64,000 nucleotides of DNA from Streptomyces sp. ADI95-17 (GTDB taxonomy: Bacteria > Actinomycetota > Actinomycetes > Streptomycetales > Streptomycetaceae): assembly GCF_003846175.1 (NCBI RefSeq), contig NZ_ML123049.1:83574-147573 (forward strand), written 5' to 3'. Shown here one piece after another: positions 1 to 9,195 of this stretch. A program made the translations under genes and the position numbers. Numbering within the stretch: position 1 is the first letter of the stretch; each line of letters starts with the position of its first letter. The notes under the pieces are model-generated. The model was given only the letters and a program-made list of their open reading frames with translations. It was not told where the DNA came from and made no database searches.

Positions 1-2
1 AC

Positions 3-668
3 CACCACGACTTCGACCGCGGTTACGGCCCCGCCGTGAACCGGCTGCTCAGACTGGTCCGGGAGGGCGGTGACTGGCGGGAGCTGGCGTCCGCGCTGTT
101 CCAGGGCCAGGGGTCCTGGGGCAACGGCTCGGCGATGCGGATCGCACCTCTCGGCGCCTGGTACGCGGACGATCCGGAGCAGGCCACCCACCAGGCCGAG
201 ATCTCCTCGTACACCACGCATCAGCACCGCGAGGCGGTCGTGGGCGCGATGGCCGTCGCGGCGGCGGCCTCACTGGCGGCGGCGACGACCGGGCCGCCCG
301 CCCCGGCGGAGCTGCTCGACGGCGTCATCGCACTCGTACCCCGCAGCGCCGTCGGTGCCGGGCTGCGCAGGGCCCGCGACATGCTCGACTACGGCGACGC
401 CGGGACGGTCGCGGCGGTCCTCGGCAACGGCCGGCGTACCAGCGCACACGACACCGTTCCCTTCGCCCTCTGGTCGGCGGCGCGGAGCCTGGGCGACTTC
501 GAGCAGGCCATCTGGGTGACCGCCCAGGCGGGCGGAGACGTCGACACGACGTGTGCGATCGTCGGCGGGATCGTCGCGGCGGGCAAGGCGGGCGCGCCAC
601 CGGCCGACTGGACGGCGCGGACGGAGGAGCTTCCGGACTGGCTCCCGCAGCGGGACGGCGGCAGCTGA
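3..668 (+). CDS. ADP-ribosylglycohydrolase family protein, C-terminal part (5' end outside window)
   Basis: The reading frame is open from the left edge, so only the last 221 residues are seen. The family removes ADP-ribose from proteins or small molecules using a di-magnesium centre. Visible family hallmarks are the GNGSAMRIAPLG stretch, the THQHREAV motif and the late GGDVDTTCAIVGGI motif, whose Asp residues normally bind metal. The protein is expected to be cytosolic. A GTG at 36 could be misread as a start, but homology to the family begins before it. The next gene starts more than 200 nt downstream with its own ribosome binding site, so co-transcription is uncertain. The exact substrate cannot be read from the sequence. 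Confidence 0.85.
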   Translation, partial: HHDFDRGYGPAVNRLLRLVREGGDWRELASALFQGQGSWGNGSAMRIAPLGAWYADDPEQATHQAEISSYTTHQHREAVVGAMAVAAAASLAAATTGPPAPAELLDGVIALVPRSAVGAGLRRARDMLDYGDAGTVAAVLGNGRRTSAHDTVPFALWSAARSLGDFEQAIWVTAQAGGDVDTTCAIVGGIVAAGKAGAPPADWTARTEELPDWLPQRDGGS

Positions 669-886
669 GCCGCCGACGAGCGGAGCGCAGGACCGGGCCG
701 CCGGACTGTCACGGTACTGCCACAGCCCCTTCCCGCACGGCTCGCGACAGCGAGCGGAAGCTACTCTTTCGGCCACGCCGCCGTTGGTGATCATTCAGAC
801 GGGTGTGCGCCGAAAATGAGACGCCGGGGTGCCTCAGCCGCCGCCCTGCGGGCGGTGTGCGCGGACCTCGGTGGGGGAGGGGTCCC

Positions 887-2614
887 ATGTCCGATCACAT
901 GTCAGAAACGCCCCGGCCGGCGGATGGACCGGATCCGTCCGAGCCGTCGGGGCAGCCCGGAACGTCCGAGCTGATCGCATCGCCGAAGGCGCTGCCGCCG
1001 GAGCCCCGCGGCACCGTTCCCGAGCCACCGAAAGTGCCTGGTTACGCGCAGCACGGCGGGCAGTATCCGCCCAACCCCTGGCGGCAGGGCAGCTCTCAGC
1101 AGGCCTCCGCGCTGTCCACACTGCGCCCGGCGGCGCCCGCCGCCATCCATGGCGCGACGCTCTGCTGCGTCGTCGTCACGGCGATACTGAGCGCCCTGCT
1201 GCTGGGCGACGGCCTCGGCGTGAACGCGCTGATCGTCGCGGTCCCCGCAACGCTCGGGGCCTGCTTCGCCGCACGGACGGCCGGTCGCCGCCTCCGCCCG
1301 TGGGCGGCGCTGTGGGCGCTCGGCGGACTGGGGCTCCTCGCCGTCCCGGCCCTTCGGGACGCCGGCTGGCCCGTCTTCCTGGCCGTCGTGTCAGCCATCG
1401 CGCTGGGGTCGCTCGCCCTGCACGGCAGCCGCAGCTGGCTCGGGGTGTTCCTGGGGTCGCTGGGCCTGTTCAGCGCCATTGCGGACGGTCTGGCCTGGGG
1501 CGGGCGGGGCGTGCGTGCCCGAATGACGGGCTCCCGCGGCCGGTTGGGGGTCGTTCTCCGCAGCATCGCGGTGGCGGTCGTCCTGCTCATCGTGTTCGGA
1601 GCACTGTTCGCGAGCGCCGACGCCGCCTTCGCCGACGTGCTCGGCGACCTGATGCCCGATGTTTCGCTCACCGGCAGCCCGTGGCGGTTCTTCCTCTTCC
1701 TGGTCGGTCTGGTCGGCGCGCTCGCCGCCGCGTACGCCGCAGCCGCTCCGATCCGCTGGGACGGCCTCACAGTCCGTCAGGGGAAGGCCCGCGGGCGGCT
1801 GGAGTGGGCCTTGCCGCTCATCGTGCTGAACCTGCTGTTCGCCGTCTTCATCGCCGTCCAGCTCGCCGTGCTGCTCGGCGGATACGACAAGGTGATGGCC
1901 GAGACCCATCTCAGCTACTCCGCATACGCCCGGCAGGGCTTCTGGCAGCTTCTCTGGGCCACGGTCCTCACACTGCTGGTGATCGCGCTCGCCCTGCGCT
2001 GGGCCCCCCGCGGACGGGACGGCGACCGCACTCTCGTCCGGAGCGTGCTCGGCGCGCTGTGCCTGCTCACCCTGATCGTCGTGGCCTCCGCGCTGAGGCG
2101 GATGGACCTCTACGTCGACGCGTACGGTCTGACCCGGCTGCGGATATCCGTGGCCGCCGTGGAGCTCTGGCTGGGCGTGGTGCTCGTTCTGATCATGGCC
2201 GCCGGGGTGTTCGGTGCCCGTATGCTGCCGCGTGCCGTGGCCGCGAGCGCGGCCGTCGGCGTCCTCGCGTTCGGGCTGATCTCGCCCGACGGCCTGATCG
2301 CGGAGCAGAACGTACAGCGGTACCGCGACGATCACTCGATCGACATCGACTACCTCAAGGACCTGTCGGCCGACGCCGTACCGGCCCTGGACACGTTGCC
2401 CGAACCGCTGCGCTCCTGCGCCCTCATGGACATCGAACGGTCACTGCGCACCGACGACGCTCCCTGGTACGCCACCAGCTGGGGCGAAGCAAGGGCCCGC
2501 GACATCCTGAAGCGGAATCCGGCCGGTCCGACGCAGTCCTGCACCGGATCGCGCACGGGCACCGGAGGCAGCGATCGTGACGGTGACGAAAGCGATCCGT
2601 ACGACCCGTACTGA
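887..2614 (+). CDS. Polytopic membrane protein, DUF4153/DUF4173-like
   Basis: A 575-residue integral membrane protein of unknown function. The first 80-90 residues are hydrophilic and rich in Pro, Ser and Glu; after that come roughly 10-12 hydrophobic segments, with a family-like stretch FGALFASADAAFADVLGDL near the middle. The last 100 residues are soluble and polar, with an acidic end. The ATG at 887 is chosen because GGGGAGGGG lies directly upstream and a second in-frame ATG follows four codons later; an in-frame GTG at 803 has no good ribosome binding site. No catalytic motif is apparent. The domain name is assigned from the overall pattern and is less certain than the membrane topology. 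Confidence 0.75.
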   Translation: MSDHMSETPRPADGPDPSEPSGQPGTSELIASPKALPPEPRGTVPEPPKVPGYAQHGGQYPPNPWRQGSSQQASALSTLRPAAPAAIHGATLCCVVVTAILSALLLGDGLGVNALIVAVPATLGACFAARTAGRRLRPWAALWALGGLGLLAVPALRDAGWPVFLAVVSAIALGSLALHGSRSWLGVFLGSLGLFSAIADGLAWGGRGVRARMTGSRGRLGVVLRSIAVAVVLLIVFGALFASADAAFADVLGDLMPDVSLTGSPWRFFLFLVGLVGALAAAYAAAAPIRWDGLTVRQGKARGRLEWALPLIVLNLLFAVFIAVQLAVLLGGYDKVMAETHLSYSAYARQGFWQLLWATVLTLLVIALALRWAPRGRDGDRTLVRSVLGALCLLTLIVVASALRRMDLYVDAYGLTRLRISVAAVELWLGVVLVLIMAAGVFGARMLPRAVAASAAVGVLAFGLISPDGLIAEQNVQRYRDDHSIDIDYLKDLSADAVPALDTLPEPLRSCALMDIERSLRTDDAPWYATSWGEARARDILKRNPAGPTQSCTGSRTGTGGSDRDGDESDPYDPY

Positions 2615-2841
2615 CCGGCCCGGAGTCACGTACGCGCGGGCATGCCGGCCCCGTGCGCCAACCTCGCACCACCGTGGCCACCGGCCTCGGAAGCGCTCCC
2701 TCCGAGGCGCCGCGCCATACGGAACGTCGGCCTCCACGACCGCGCCGCGACCCTTGTCGGGGCCGTGTCGCAACTGCGTGGCGGCCGACGGGCGCCCCGG
2801 GGTGTTGCGGGCCGCCCCATCGGCGTACGCTGACAGGCGCC

Positions 2842-3552
2842 ATGCCGTACGAACCACCCACGCACACCGTCGAGCGCTCACTGCGCGCCACCACCGGTGC
2901 CAGGACCGTCGCCGGCGTCGACGAGGTCGGACGCGGAGCGTGGGCGGGACCGGTCACAGTGTGCGCAGCCGTCACCGGCCTCCGCAGACCTCCCGCCGGA
3001 CTCACCGACTCCAAGTTGATCAGCCCCAAACGCCGCGCGGAGCTCGCGCCGTTGCTGGAGCGCTGGGTCACCGCATTCGGTCTCGGCGACGCCTCCCCGC
3101 AGGAGATCGACGAGCTCGGGATGACGGCCGCGCTGCGCCTCGCCGCGGTACGTGCCCTCGAAGCCCTGCCGGTACGGCCGGACGCGGTGATACTCGACGG
3201 CAAGCACGACTACCTGGGACAGCCCTGGCAGGTCCGCACAGTGATCAAGGGCGACCAGTCCTGTATCGCGGTCGCGGCCGCTTCGGTGATCGCGAAGGTC
3301 CACCGGGACACGATGATGGCCGAACTGGGCGCGGATTCCGGCGAGTACGCCGAATTCGCCTTCGGGGCCAACGCCGGTTACCCCTCGCCCGTACACAGGG
3401 CCGCGCTGGAGGAGTGGGGGCCGACACCCCACCACCGTCTGTCGTGGTCCTATCTCGACGCGCTGCCCAGGTGGCAGCACCTCAAGAAGGTCCGCATCTC
3501 CGCCGAGGCGGCTGCACTGGAAAGCGGGGGCCAGCTCGGCTTCGACTTCTGA
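2842..3552 (+). CDS. rnhB: Ribonuclease HII
   Basis: RNase HII cuts the RNA strand of RNA/DNA hybrids and nicks at single ribonucleotides misincorporated in DNA. The 236-residue product has the family length and starts its catalytic core with GVDEVGRGAWAGP. The four metal-binding acidic residues are visible at about Asp27, Glu28, Asp119 (in ILDG) and Asp156. The ATG at 2842 is preferred because it leaves the family-like short N terminus; the frame is open far upstream but that stretch has no family similarity. No strong ribosome binding site is visible. It lies before a RecQ-type helicase gene cluster, which fits a genome-maintenance neighbourhood. Confidence 0.95.
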   Translation: MPYEPPTHTVERSLRATTGARTVAGVDEVGRGAWAGPVTVCAAVTGLRRPPAGLTDSKLISPKRRAELAPLLERWVTAFGLGDASPQEIDELGMTAALRLAAVRALEALPVRPDAVILDGKHDYLGQPWQVRTVIKGDQSCIAVAAASVIAKVHRDTMMAELGADSGEYAEFAFGANAGYPSPVHRAALEEWGPTPHHRLSWSYLDALPRWQHLKKVRISAEAAALESGGQLGFDF

Positions 3553-3612
3553 TCGCGCACATGTACCCACCCGCCGACGCCCCGAGCGCCGGCGTTTGAT
3601 AGACAACCACCC

Positions 3613-4227
3613 ATGCCTCTCATCCCCGAGGAGCCTCAGATTCACGAGAGCGCCCAGGGTCCCCGCGTCACTCCGGCCGCCGGCCGCACCGCGTCGACCC
3701 CCCGTCCCGTACCCGGCCCGCGTTCAGCGGCCACGCCGCGCCCCGGTCGCCCCGGGCCCGGCCCCGCGAGGCCCGCGCCCCCGGCGCAGCGCCCGCACCC
3801 CACTCCCGGCCGCTCCCGGACGGATACGCCGGAGAATCGTTCCGCACCGCAGATCCAGCTGATCCCCGCCTCGGCGGCCGGCGCACTCGACGCCGCCGAC
3901 GAAGCGGTGGACCTGCTGCTCGACTCCGGCCGCGCACCGGGCGACATCCTGGTGCTCACCACCGGTGAGCAGCACCCGTGGGCCGCGCATGAACTCACCT
4001 TCGGCGAGGCCGCCTACTGGGCGCAGCACGAGACCGGCGACGATGTCTTCTTCGCCGGTGCCGAAGCTGCGGACCGGTTGCGGACCCGCCCGGTGGTGAT
4101 CGTCGCGGTCAACGGCGGTGACACCGTCGCCGACGTGCTGACCGGGGCGCGGGAGCGCGCCGGAGCACTGCTGATCGTGTGCGGGGACCCGCAGAGGATC
4201 AACGCAGTGCTCGGTGCCGCGGTCTGA
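3613..4227 (+). CDS. Conserved actinobacterial protein with Pro/Arg-rich N terminus, function unknown
   Basis: I do not recognise a named family with confidence. Of 204 residues, the first 80 are very rich in Pro, Arg, Ala and Gly and are probably disordered. The last 120 form a compact alpha/beta domain with strands ILVLTTG, VVIVAVN and LLIVCGDP, a pattern that recalls the C-terminal RecA-like domain of superfamily 1 helicases (inference only; no Walker A is present, so it cannot be a complete motor). The ATG at 3613 has no clear ribosome binding site, and a TTTGAT box 12 nt upstream suggests a very short leader. It sits between rnhB and a recQ-type gene. Confidence 0.7.
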   Translation: MPLIPEEPQIHESAQGPRVTPAAGRTASTPRPVPGPRSAATPRPGRPGPGPARPAPPAQRPHPTPGRSRTDTPENRSAPQIQLIPASAAGALDAADEAVDLLLDSGRAPGDILVLTTGEQHPWAAHELTFGEAAYWAQHETGDDVFFAGAEAADRLRTRPVVIVAVNGGDTVADVLTGARERAGALLIVCGDPQRINAVLGAAV

Positions 4228-4299
4228 TCCGTACGGCACACCTGACCGTGGCCGCGGGCCCGGCTGTCCGACAGGGCGGCCGGGCCCGCGGTTCGTGGG

Positions 4300-4929
4300 T
4301 CAGCGGGCCGCGGTGTGCCGAAGCGCCTGCGAGGCTCCGCCGCCGGTGCGCAGCGGAGCCGGATCCTGGTCCAGCGAGACGTCGGCGAGAGCGGACGGCC
4401 GTGACATGGAGTGGGGACTGCGCCCGCCACGGCCCTCGCCCAGTACCTGCCAACCACCGCGGGTCAGTGTGATGTACGCGCCGCATCGCAGTCCGTGCAG
4501 CGTGCAGGCATCCCGCAGGCCCCACATCCACGCTCCGTCCTCCTCCGTCCAAGGCTCGTCGCCCTCACGGCAGTAGAGAAGCACCGCGGTACGGACGGGG
4601 GTGCGGCGGCGAAGATCGTGCGGGATGACCCGGCGCAGATGCGCCAGCAACGCGTTGCGGAACTCCCAGCCGTCCGCGGCGATGGAGCGCCGGGCGAACG
4701 AAGCGCTGGCCGCGAGGCGTTCCTCATGGTCGAGCACGGCGATCACAGCGGTCGCCGGGGCCGGCCGGTGCCGGGAGTGCAGGCCGCTGACGACCTCGCG
4801 GGGGCTGCGCAGCAGCGGTATCCCCGCTTCGGCCCACTCGGCGGGTTCGAGCATCCTGGCGAGACGGTTGGCCGAGTCGGCGGACGCCGACATCGAAGTG
4901 GCTGCGGACGGAGCGAATCCGAAGGTCAC
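4300..4929 (-). CDS. Conserved hypothetical protein, function unknown
   Basis: A 209-residue soluble protein without a recognised domain. It starts at a GTG with a very good ribosome binding site (GGGAGG) a few bases upstream, which decides the start over a much longer open frame reaching to 5664. The N-terminal part is Ala/Ser-rich; the middle has alternating helices and strands, and the C-terminal 35 residues are low-complexity Arg/Ala/Gly. A WT-EEDGAWMWGL segment and a short Cys-containing stretch (LLYCREGDEPW) stand out but do not match a catalytic motif known to me. It is transcribed away from the recQ-type gene, so the 400-nt region between them must hold at least two promoters. Confidence 0.65.
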   Translation of the reverse strand: MTFGFAPSAATSMSASADSANRLARMLEPAEWAEAGIPLLRSPREVVSGLHSRHRPAPATAVIAVLDHEERLAASASFARRSIAADGWEFRNALLAHLRRVIPHDLRRRTPVRTAVLLYCREGDEPWTEEDGAWMWGLRDACTLHGLRCGAYITLTRGGWQVLGEGRGGRSPHSMSRPSALADVSLDQDPAPLRTGGGASQALRHTAAR

Positions 4930-5329
4930 GATCCTCCCTTCGCATACGCGCCCATGGTGCGGGCAGGGTCGAGTGAGGGCGCACCGCGGCACAACCCTTC
5001 CGGGCCGCGAAAGGGACTGTGCGGGGAGCGAGTCCAATTCTTCCTGGCGTATCGGCGGGCGGCAACGAGCAATTGGCGCAGGTGACGGGTATCGGCCGAA
5101 ATGACTCTGATATCCCTGCCCACGCAGTGCACGGATGACGCCCCCCATCACATCCGAACGGCGAGGACCAGCGGAAACACCGATCCGAGCCTCTCGGCAG
5201 CCGGTCGGAACACGGTGATCCCCGAGCGCTCCCCGTGCCCGGGAACACTTGGCCGACCGGTCCCCTGTGAGCTGTGTGTCACGTGGGGTGAAGTCGCCGA
5301 TTGTCCGAGCCATCGGGTTGCATGGGGGC
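4930..5329. other. Divergent intergenic region between hypothetical gene and recQ-type helicase
   Basis: This 400-nt stretch separates two genes transcribed away from each other. No coding frame in it has a plausible ribosome binding site and a protein-like composition. It must carry both promoters, but I could not identify a convincing -35/-10 pair, a LexA-type palindrome or any other operator. Nothing else is evident. Confidence 0.5.
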
Positions 5330-7489
5330 ATGGACACCCTGGAGCTCCGCGCCGAAGCCGATGCCATCCTTGCCGATCTGGTGGGTGACCCCGGGGGTTC
5401 GGCGCGGTTGCGGGAGGACCAGTGGCAGGCGGTGGCCGCGTTGGTGGAAGAGCGCCGGCGCGCGCTGGTGGTGCAGCGCACGGGCTGGGGCAAGTCCGCG
5501 GTGTACTTCGTCGCCACCGCCCTGCTGCGCCGGCGTGGCGCCGGGCCCACGGTGATCGTCTCGCCGCTGCTGGCCCTGATGCGCAACCAGGTCGACTCGG
5601 CGGCCCGGGCCGGCATCCGGGCGCGCACCATCAACTCGGCCAACCCGGAGGAGTGGGACACCATCTACGAGGAGGTCGAGCGCGGCGACACCGACGTTCT
5701 CCTCGTGAGTCCGGAGCGTCTCAACTCGGTGGATTTCCGCGATCAGGTGCTGCCCAAGCTCGCGGCGACCACCGGTCTGCTGGTGGTGGACGAGGCGCAC
5801 TGCATCTCCGACTGGGGCCATGACTTCCGTCCCGACTACCGCAGGCTGCGGGCCATGCTCGCCGAGCTGGCCCCCGGTGTGCCGGTGCTGGCCACCACGG
5901 CGACCGCGAACGCACGGGTCACCGCGGACGTGGCCGATCAGCTGGGTACCGGAGCCGGCGAGGCCCTGGTGCTGCGCGGCCCGCTGGAGCGGGAGAGCCT
6001 GCGGCTGGGTGTGGTCCGGCTGCCGGACGCCGCGCACCGCCTGGCCTGGCTCGCCGAGCACCTGGACGACCTGCAGGGCTCGGGGATCATCTACACCCTC
6101 ACGGTCGCGGCGGCCGAGGAGGCCACCGCCTTCCTGCGCCAGCGCGGTTTCCGCGTGGCCTCGTACACCGGGAAGACGGAGAACGCCGACCGGCTGCAGG
6201 CCGAGGTCGACCTGCAGGAGAACCGGGTCAAGGCACTGGTGGCGACCTCGGCCCTGGGCATGGGCTTCGACAAGCCGGACCTGGGCTTCGTGGTGCATCT
6301 CGGCTCGCCGTCCTCGCCGATCGCCTACTACCAGCAGGTGGGGCGTGCGGGGCGCGGTGTCGCCCACGCCGATGTGCTGCTGCTGCCGGGCAAGGAGGAC
6401 GAGGCGATCTGGCGCTACTTCGCCGATACCGCCTTCCCGCCCGAGGCACAGGTCCGACAGACTCTCTCGGCCCTCGCCGACGCGGGACGGCCACTGTCCG
6501 TGCCGGCGCTGGAAGCCGTGGTGGATCTGCGGCGCACCCGCCTGGAGTCGATGCTGAAGGTGCTGGACGTCGACGGCGCGGTCAAGCGAGTGAAGGGCGG
6601 CTGGACGGCCACGGGAGCCGAGTGGGTGTACGACGCCGAACGCTACGCGTGGGTTGCGCGGCAGCGGGCCGCCGAGCAGCAGGCCATGCGCGACTACGCG
6701 AGCACGTCCCAGTGCCGGATGGAGTTCTTGCGCCGGCAGCTGGACGACGAGGGGGCGGCCCCGTGCGGCCGCTGCGACAACTGTGCTGGCGCCTGGGCCG
6801 ATTCGGCCGTCTCGGCGGACGCCCTGATGGGCGCGGCCAAGGAACTGGACCGGCCGGGAGTGGAGGTCGAGCCGCGCCGGATGTGGCCGACGGGGATGCC
6901 TGCTCTGGGCATCGAGCTCAAGGGCCGTATCCCGGCCAAGGAGCAGTGCTCCACCGGTCGTGCCCTGGGCCGGCTCTCGGACATCGGCTGGGGCAACCGG
7001 CTGCGCCCGCTGCTGGCCGAGAACGCGCCCGACGGACCGGTCCCCGATGATGTCCTGCAGGCCGCGGTGGCGGTCCTCGCCGACTGGGCGCGCTCCGCGG
7101 GCGGCTGGGCGCCGAGTGTCCCGGACGCCACTGCCCGGCCGGTCGGGGTCGTCGCCGTACCGTCCCTGACCCGCCCGCAACTGGTCGGCTCCCTCGCCCA
7201 GGGAATCGCGACGATCGGCCGCCTGCCCTTCCTCGGCACCCTGACGTACACCGGGCCGGACGGCGCGCACACGGCACGCCGCAGCAACTCCGCCCAACGC
7301 CTCCGGGCGCTCTCCGGCGCCTTCGCCGTCCCCGAGGCGCTGGCCGATGCCCTGGCACGCACTCCCGGCCCCGTCCTGCTCGTGGACGACTGCACCGAAT
7401 CCGGCTGGACCCTCGCGGTCGCCGCCCGGCTGCTGCGCCAGGCCGGCAGCGACCAGGTCCTTCCGCTGGTCCTCGCCGCGGCAGGCTGA
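5330..7489 (+). CDS. RecQ-family ATP-dependent DNA helicase with C-terminal phosphoribosyltransferase-like end
   Basis: A 719-residue superfamily 2 helicase expected to unwind DNA 3' to 5' in recombination and repair. Walker A is QRTGWGKS near residues 49-56, Walker B is VVDEAHCISDWGHDFRPDY, and the second RecA domain carries the ATSALGMGFDKPD and QQVGRAGRG motifs. The RecQ zinc-binding cysteines are present (one Cys followed by CGRCDNC). There is no clear HRDC domain. Instead the last 150 residues end in VLLVDDCTESGWT, which looks like the PRPP-binding loop of type I phosphoribosyltransferases such as ComF. The ATG at 5330 gives a RecQ-like N terminus; its ribosome binding site is poor (GGGGG directly adjacent), so an upstream GTG at 5288 remains possible. 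Confidence 0.9.
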   Translation: MDTLELRAEADAILADLVGDPGGSARLREDQWQAVAALVEERRRALVVQRTGWGKSAVYFVATALLRRRGAGPTVIVSPLLALMRNQVDSAARAGIRARTINSANPEEWDTIYEEVERGDTDVLLVSPERLNSVDFRDQVLPKLAATTGLLVVDEAHCISDWGHDFRPDYRRLRAMLAELAPGVPVLATTATANARVTADVADQLGTGAGEALVLRGPLERESLRLGVVRLPDAAHRLAWLAEHLDDLQGSGIIYTLTVAAAEEATAFLRQRGFRVASYTGKTENADRLQAEVDLQENRVKALVATSALGMGFDKPDLGFVVHLGSPSSPIAYYQQVGRAGRGVAHADVLLLPGKEDEAIWRYFADTAFPPEAQVRQTLSALADAGRPLSVPALEAVVDLRRTRLESMLKVLDVDGAVKRVKGGWTATGAEWVYDAERYAWVARQRAAEQQAMRDYASTSQCRMEFLRRQLDDEGAAPCGRCDNCAGAWADSAVSADALMGAAKELDRPGVEVEPRRMWPTGMPALGIELKGRIPAKEQCSTGRALGRLSDIGWGNRLRPLLAENAPDGPVPDDVLQAAVAVLADWARSAGGWAPSVPDATARPVGVVAVPSLTRPQLVGSLAQGIATIGRLPFLGTLTYTGPDGAHTARRSNSAQRLRALSGAFAVPEALADALARTPGPVLLVDDCTESGWTLAVAARLLRQAGSDQVLPLVLAAAG

Positions 7490-7618
7490 GACCCTCTGCC
7501 GGTACTCGCTGACGAGTCGGGCGCATAAGGAGTCGGCGAGGCACTGGAAGTTACGTGGACCGAATGCGTCATGTCCCCATGCAACCCGCCAGGTACGACG
7601 GACCGCCAGCACCCCGTG

Positions 7619-7647
7619 CCCCCTGTGGACAAGTTATCCACAGGGGG
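7619..7647. promoter_or_regulatory. Back-to-back DnaA-box pair inside a GC-clamped palindrome
   Basis: TGTGGACAA (7624-7632), one G, then TTATCCACA (7634-7642) are two inverted 9-mers matching the DnaA-box forms TTGTCCACA and TTATCCACA. They are flanked by CCCCC and GGGGG, giving an almost perfect 29-bp palindrome. It lies in the 193-nt gap between the recQ-type gene and the DUF4192 gene. The sequence match is direct; binding by DnaA is inference. It could also act as a terminator hairpin for the upstream helicase gene, though it lacks a T-run. Confidence 0.7.
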
Positions 7648-7682
7648 TCGCGGAATCCGGCTTCTCGCGGGACGGTCATGCC

Positions 7683-8981
7683 ATGAACCAGCACCACGAA
7701 TCCACCGGTCCGGCCGACGAGCAGCAGATCACCCTCCGAGGGCCTGCCGAACTCGCCGATGCTCTCCCCTACCTCATGGGGTTCCACCCGAACGACAGCG
7801 TGATCATGGTTGCCCTGCACGGCGGCAGGGGCCGCTTCGGCGGAAGGCTCAGGCTCGGCATCCCACAATCGCCCCAGGAATGGGCTCCCGTCGCCGAGCA
7901 GCTCGCCGAGTGCCTGATCAAGGGGAGCGAGCGGCGTGGTGAACGCCCCGACGCGATCGTCATTTTCCTCTGCCAGGACCCCGCCGAGGGCGAGTCCGGC
8001 AGCCGGATCATGGAGCGGCTGCGGCCATTCGCCCAGCGCCTGCGTACGGCCTGCGGCGGACTGGACGTGCCGGTCCTCGAAGCGCTCTGCATCTCCGACG
8101 GCCGGTACTGGTCCTACTGCTGTCCGGACGAGCGTTGCTGCCCGGCGGAAGGAAACCAACTGGCCATGCCCGGCACTTCGGTGATGGCGGCCGCTGCCGC
8201 GTACGCGGGCATCCAAGTGCGGGGAACACTGCGGGAGATGGAGTCGAGGCTCGCTCCTCTGACCACCTCGGCGGCCGCGGGCCAGCAACGCGCGCTCGAC
8301 TCGGCGGGTGCCGAGCTGGTGCCCAAACTCCTCGACGAAGAGGGTCGCGAGGATGTGGCACGAGAGACCCTGGACCTGGCCCGGCAGCTCATGAAACGAC
8401 TCGGGGAGGCGCCGGTGACGACGCAGTCCGCGTCGGACATCGGCGACGACGGGCTGATCAGTCATGACGAGGCTGCCGCCGTGATTCTCGGCCTGCAGGA
8501 CCGGGAAACCCGTGACAGGGCGGCGGAATGGATGGAGGGCCCGGAAGCCGCTTCGGCGCTGAGGCTCTGGCGCGCACTGTCCCGTCGTTGCGTGGCGCCG
8601 TACGAGGAGCATGCCGCGGCGCCACTGACCCTGGCCGGATGGGTCTCGTGGTCGACGGGCGACGAGCCGGGCGCGCGGGTCGCGCTGGGCCTCGCCCTGC
8701 GGATCGATCCCAGGTACACCTTTGCCCAACTGCTTCATGAGGCGTGCAACCAGGGTCTCGACCCGGAGACCCTGCGCCGATGCCTGCGCGGGGAGCGCAG
8801 CGTACGAGCGGGACGGCGTGGGCACCGGCCGGACCGGAGCGTGCGACCGCGCACGGCCCGGCCGGCCGCCACGCGCCGGAAGAAGAGCCCGTCCGGCTCC
8901 GCCCGTCCCGAATCGGCGGCCACCCGGCGCCGCTCCGGGCAAGGCACCCCCGGTCGGCATGTCTCCCAGGACGATGGATGA
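7683..8981 (+). CDS. DUF4192 domain-containing protein
   Basis: A 432-residue soluble actinobacterial protein. The DUF4192 signature begins soon after the start with LRGPAELADALPYLMGFHPNDSVI and continues to about residue 370 in a mixed alpha/beta region. The last 60 residues are Arg/Lys/Ser-rich, low complexity and probably disordered or nucleic-acid binding. Cysteine-containing segments (SYCCPDERCCP) near residue 150 could bind a metal. The ATG at 7683 is favoured because the preceding open frame runs through the DnaA-box palindrome and the end of the helicase gene. No biochemical role is established for the family, as far as I know. Confidence 0.8.
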   Translation: MNQHHESTGPADEQQITLRGPAELADALPYLMGFHPNDSVIMVALHGGRGRFGGRLRLGIPQSPQEWAPVAEQLAECLIKGSERRGERPDAIVIFLCQDPAEGESGSRIMERLRPFAQRLRTACGGLDVPVLEALCISDGRYWSYCCPDERCCPAEGNQLAMPGTSVMAAAAAYAGIQVRGTLREMESRLAPLTTSAAAGQQRALDSAGAELVPKLLDEEGREDVARETLDLARQLMKRLGEAPVTTQSASDIGDDGLISHDEAAAVILGLQDRETRDRAAEWMEGPEAASALRLWRALSRRCVAPYEEHAAAPLTLAGWVSWSTGDEPGARVALGLALRIDPRYTFAQLLHEACNQGLDPETLRRCLRGERSVRAGRRGHRPDRSVRPRTARPAATRRKKSPSGSARPESAATRRRSGQGTPGRHVSQDDG

Positions 8982-9167
8982 CTCGCATGCCCCGTCGTTC
9001 CGCGAGGCCTCGCACCGCTGCCACGTACTGGGCGTCCGTGCCTGGGCCCATGCGGTGCCGTCGTGGCACGCGTCCCGGCGCCGTGCCAGGACGTGGTGCG
9101 GCCGTCCGCCCCCGGAGGAGCCGCTCCCGGAACAGCCAATGGACGAGCATTGCGAAGGGAGTGTTTA

Positions 9168-9189
9168 TCGTCAGGCAGACGACTATGAT
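9168..9189 (+). promoter_or_regulatory. Promoter with overlapping inverted repeat for the Nudix gene
   Basis: A near-consensus -10 box TATGAT (9184-9189) ends 6 nt before the ATG at 9196, so the mRNA would be leaderless or nearly so. Directly upstream is an inverted repeat TCGTC-AGGCA-GACGA (9168-9182). It fills the space between -35 and -10, a classic repressor position. Because the gene product has a regulator-like C-terminal domain, autoregulation is a natural inference. Confidence 0.6.
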
Positions 9190-9195
9190 CGCCGC

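Noticed and set aside
803..886. Upstream extension of the DUF4153/DUF4173-like protein
   Set aside because: No ribosome binding site at 803, while the ATG at 887 has a strong one.
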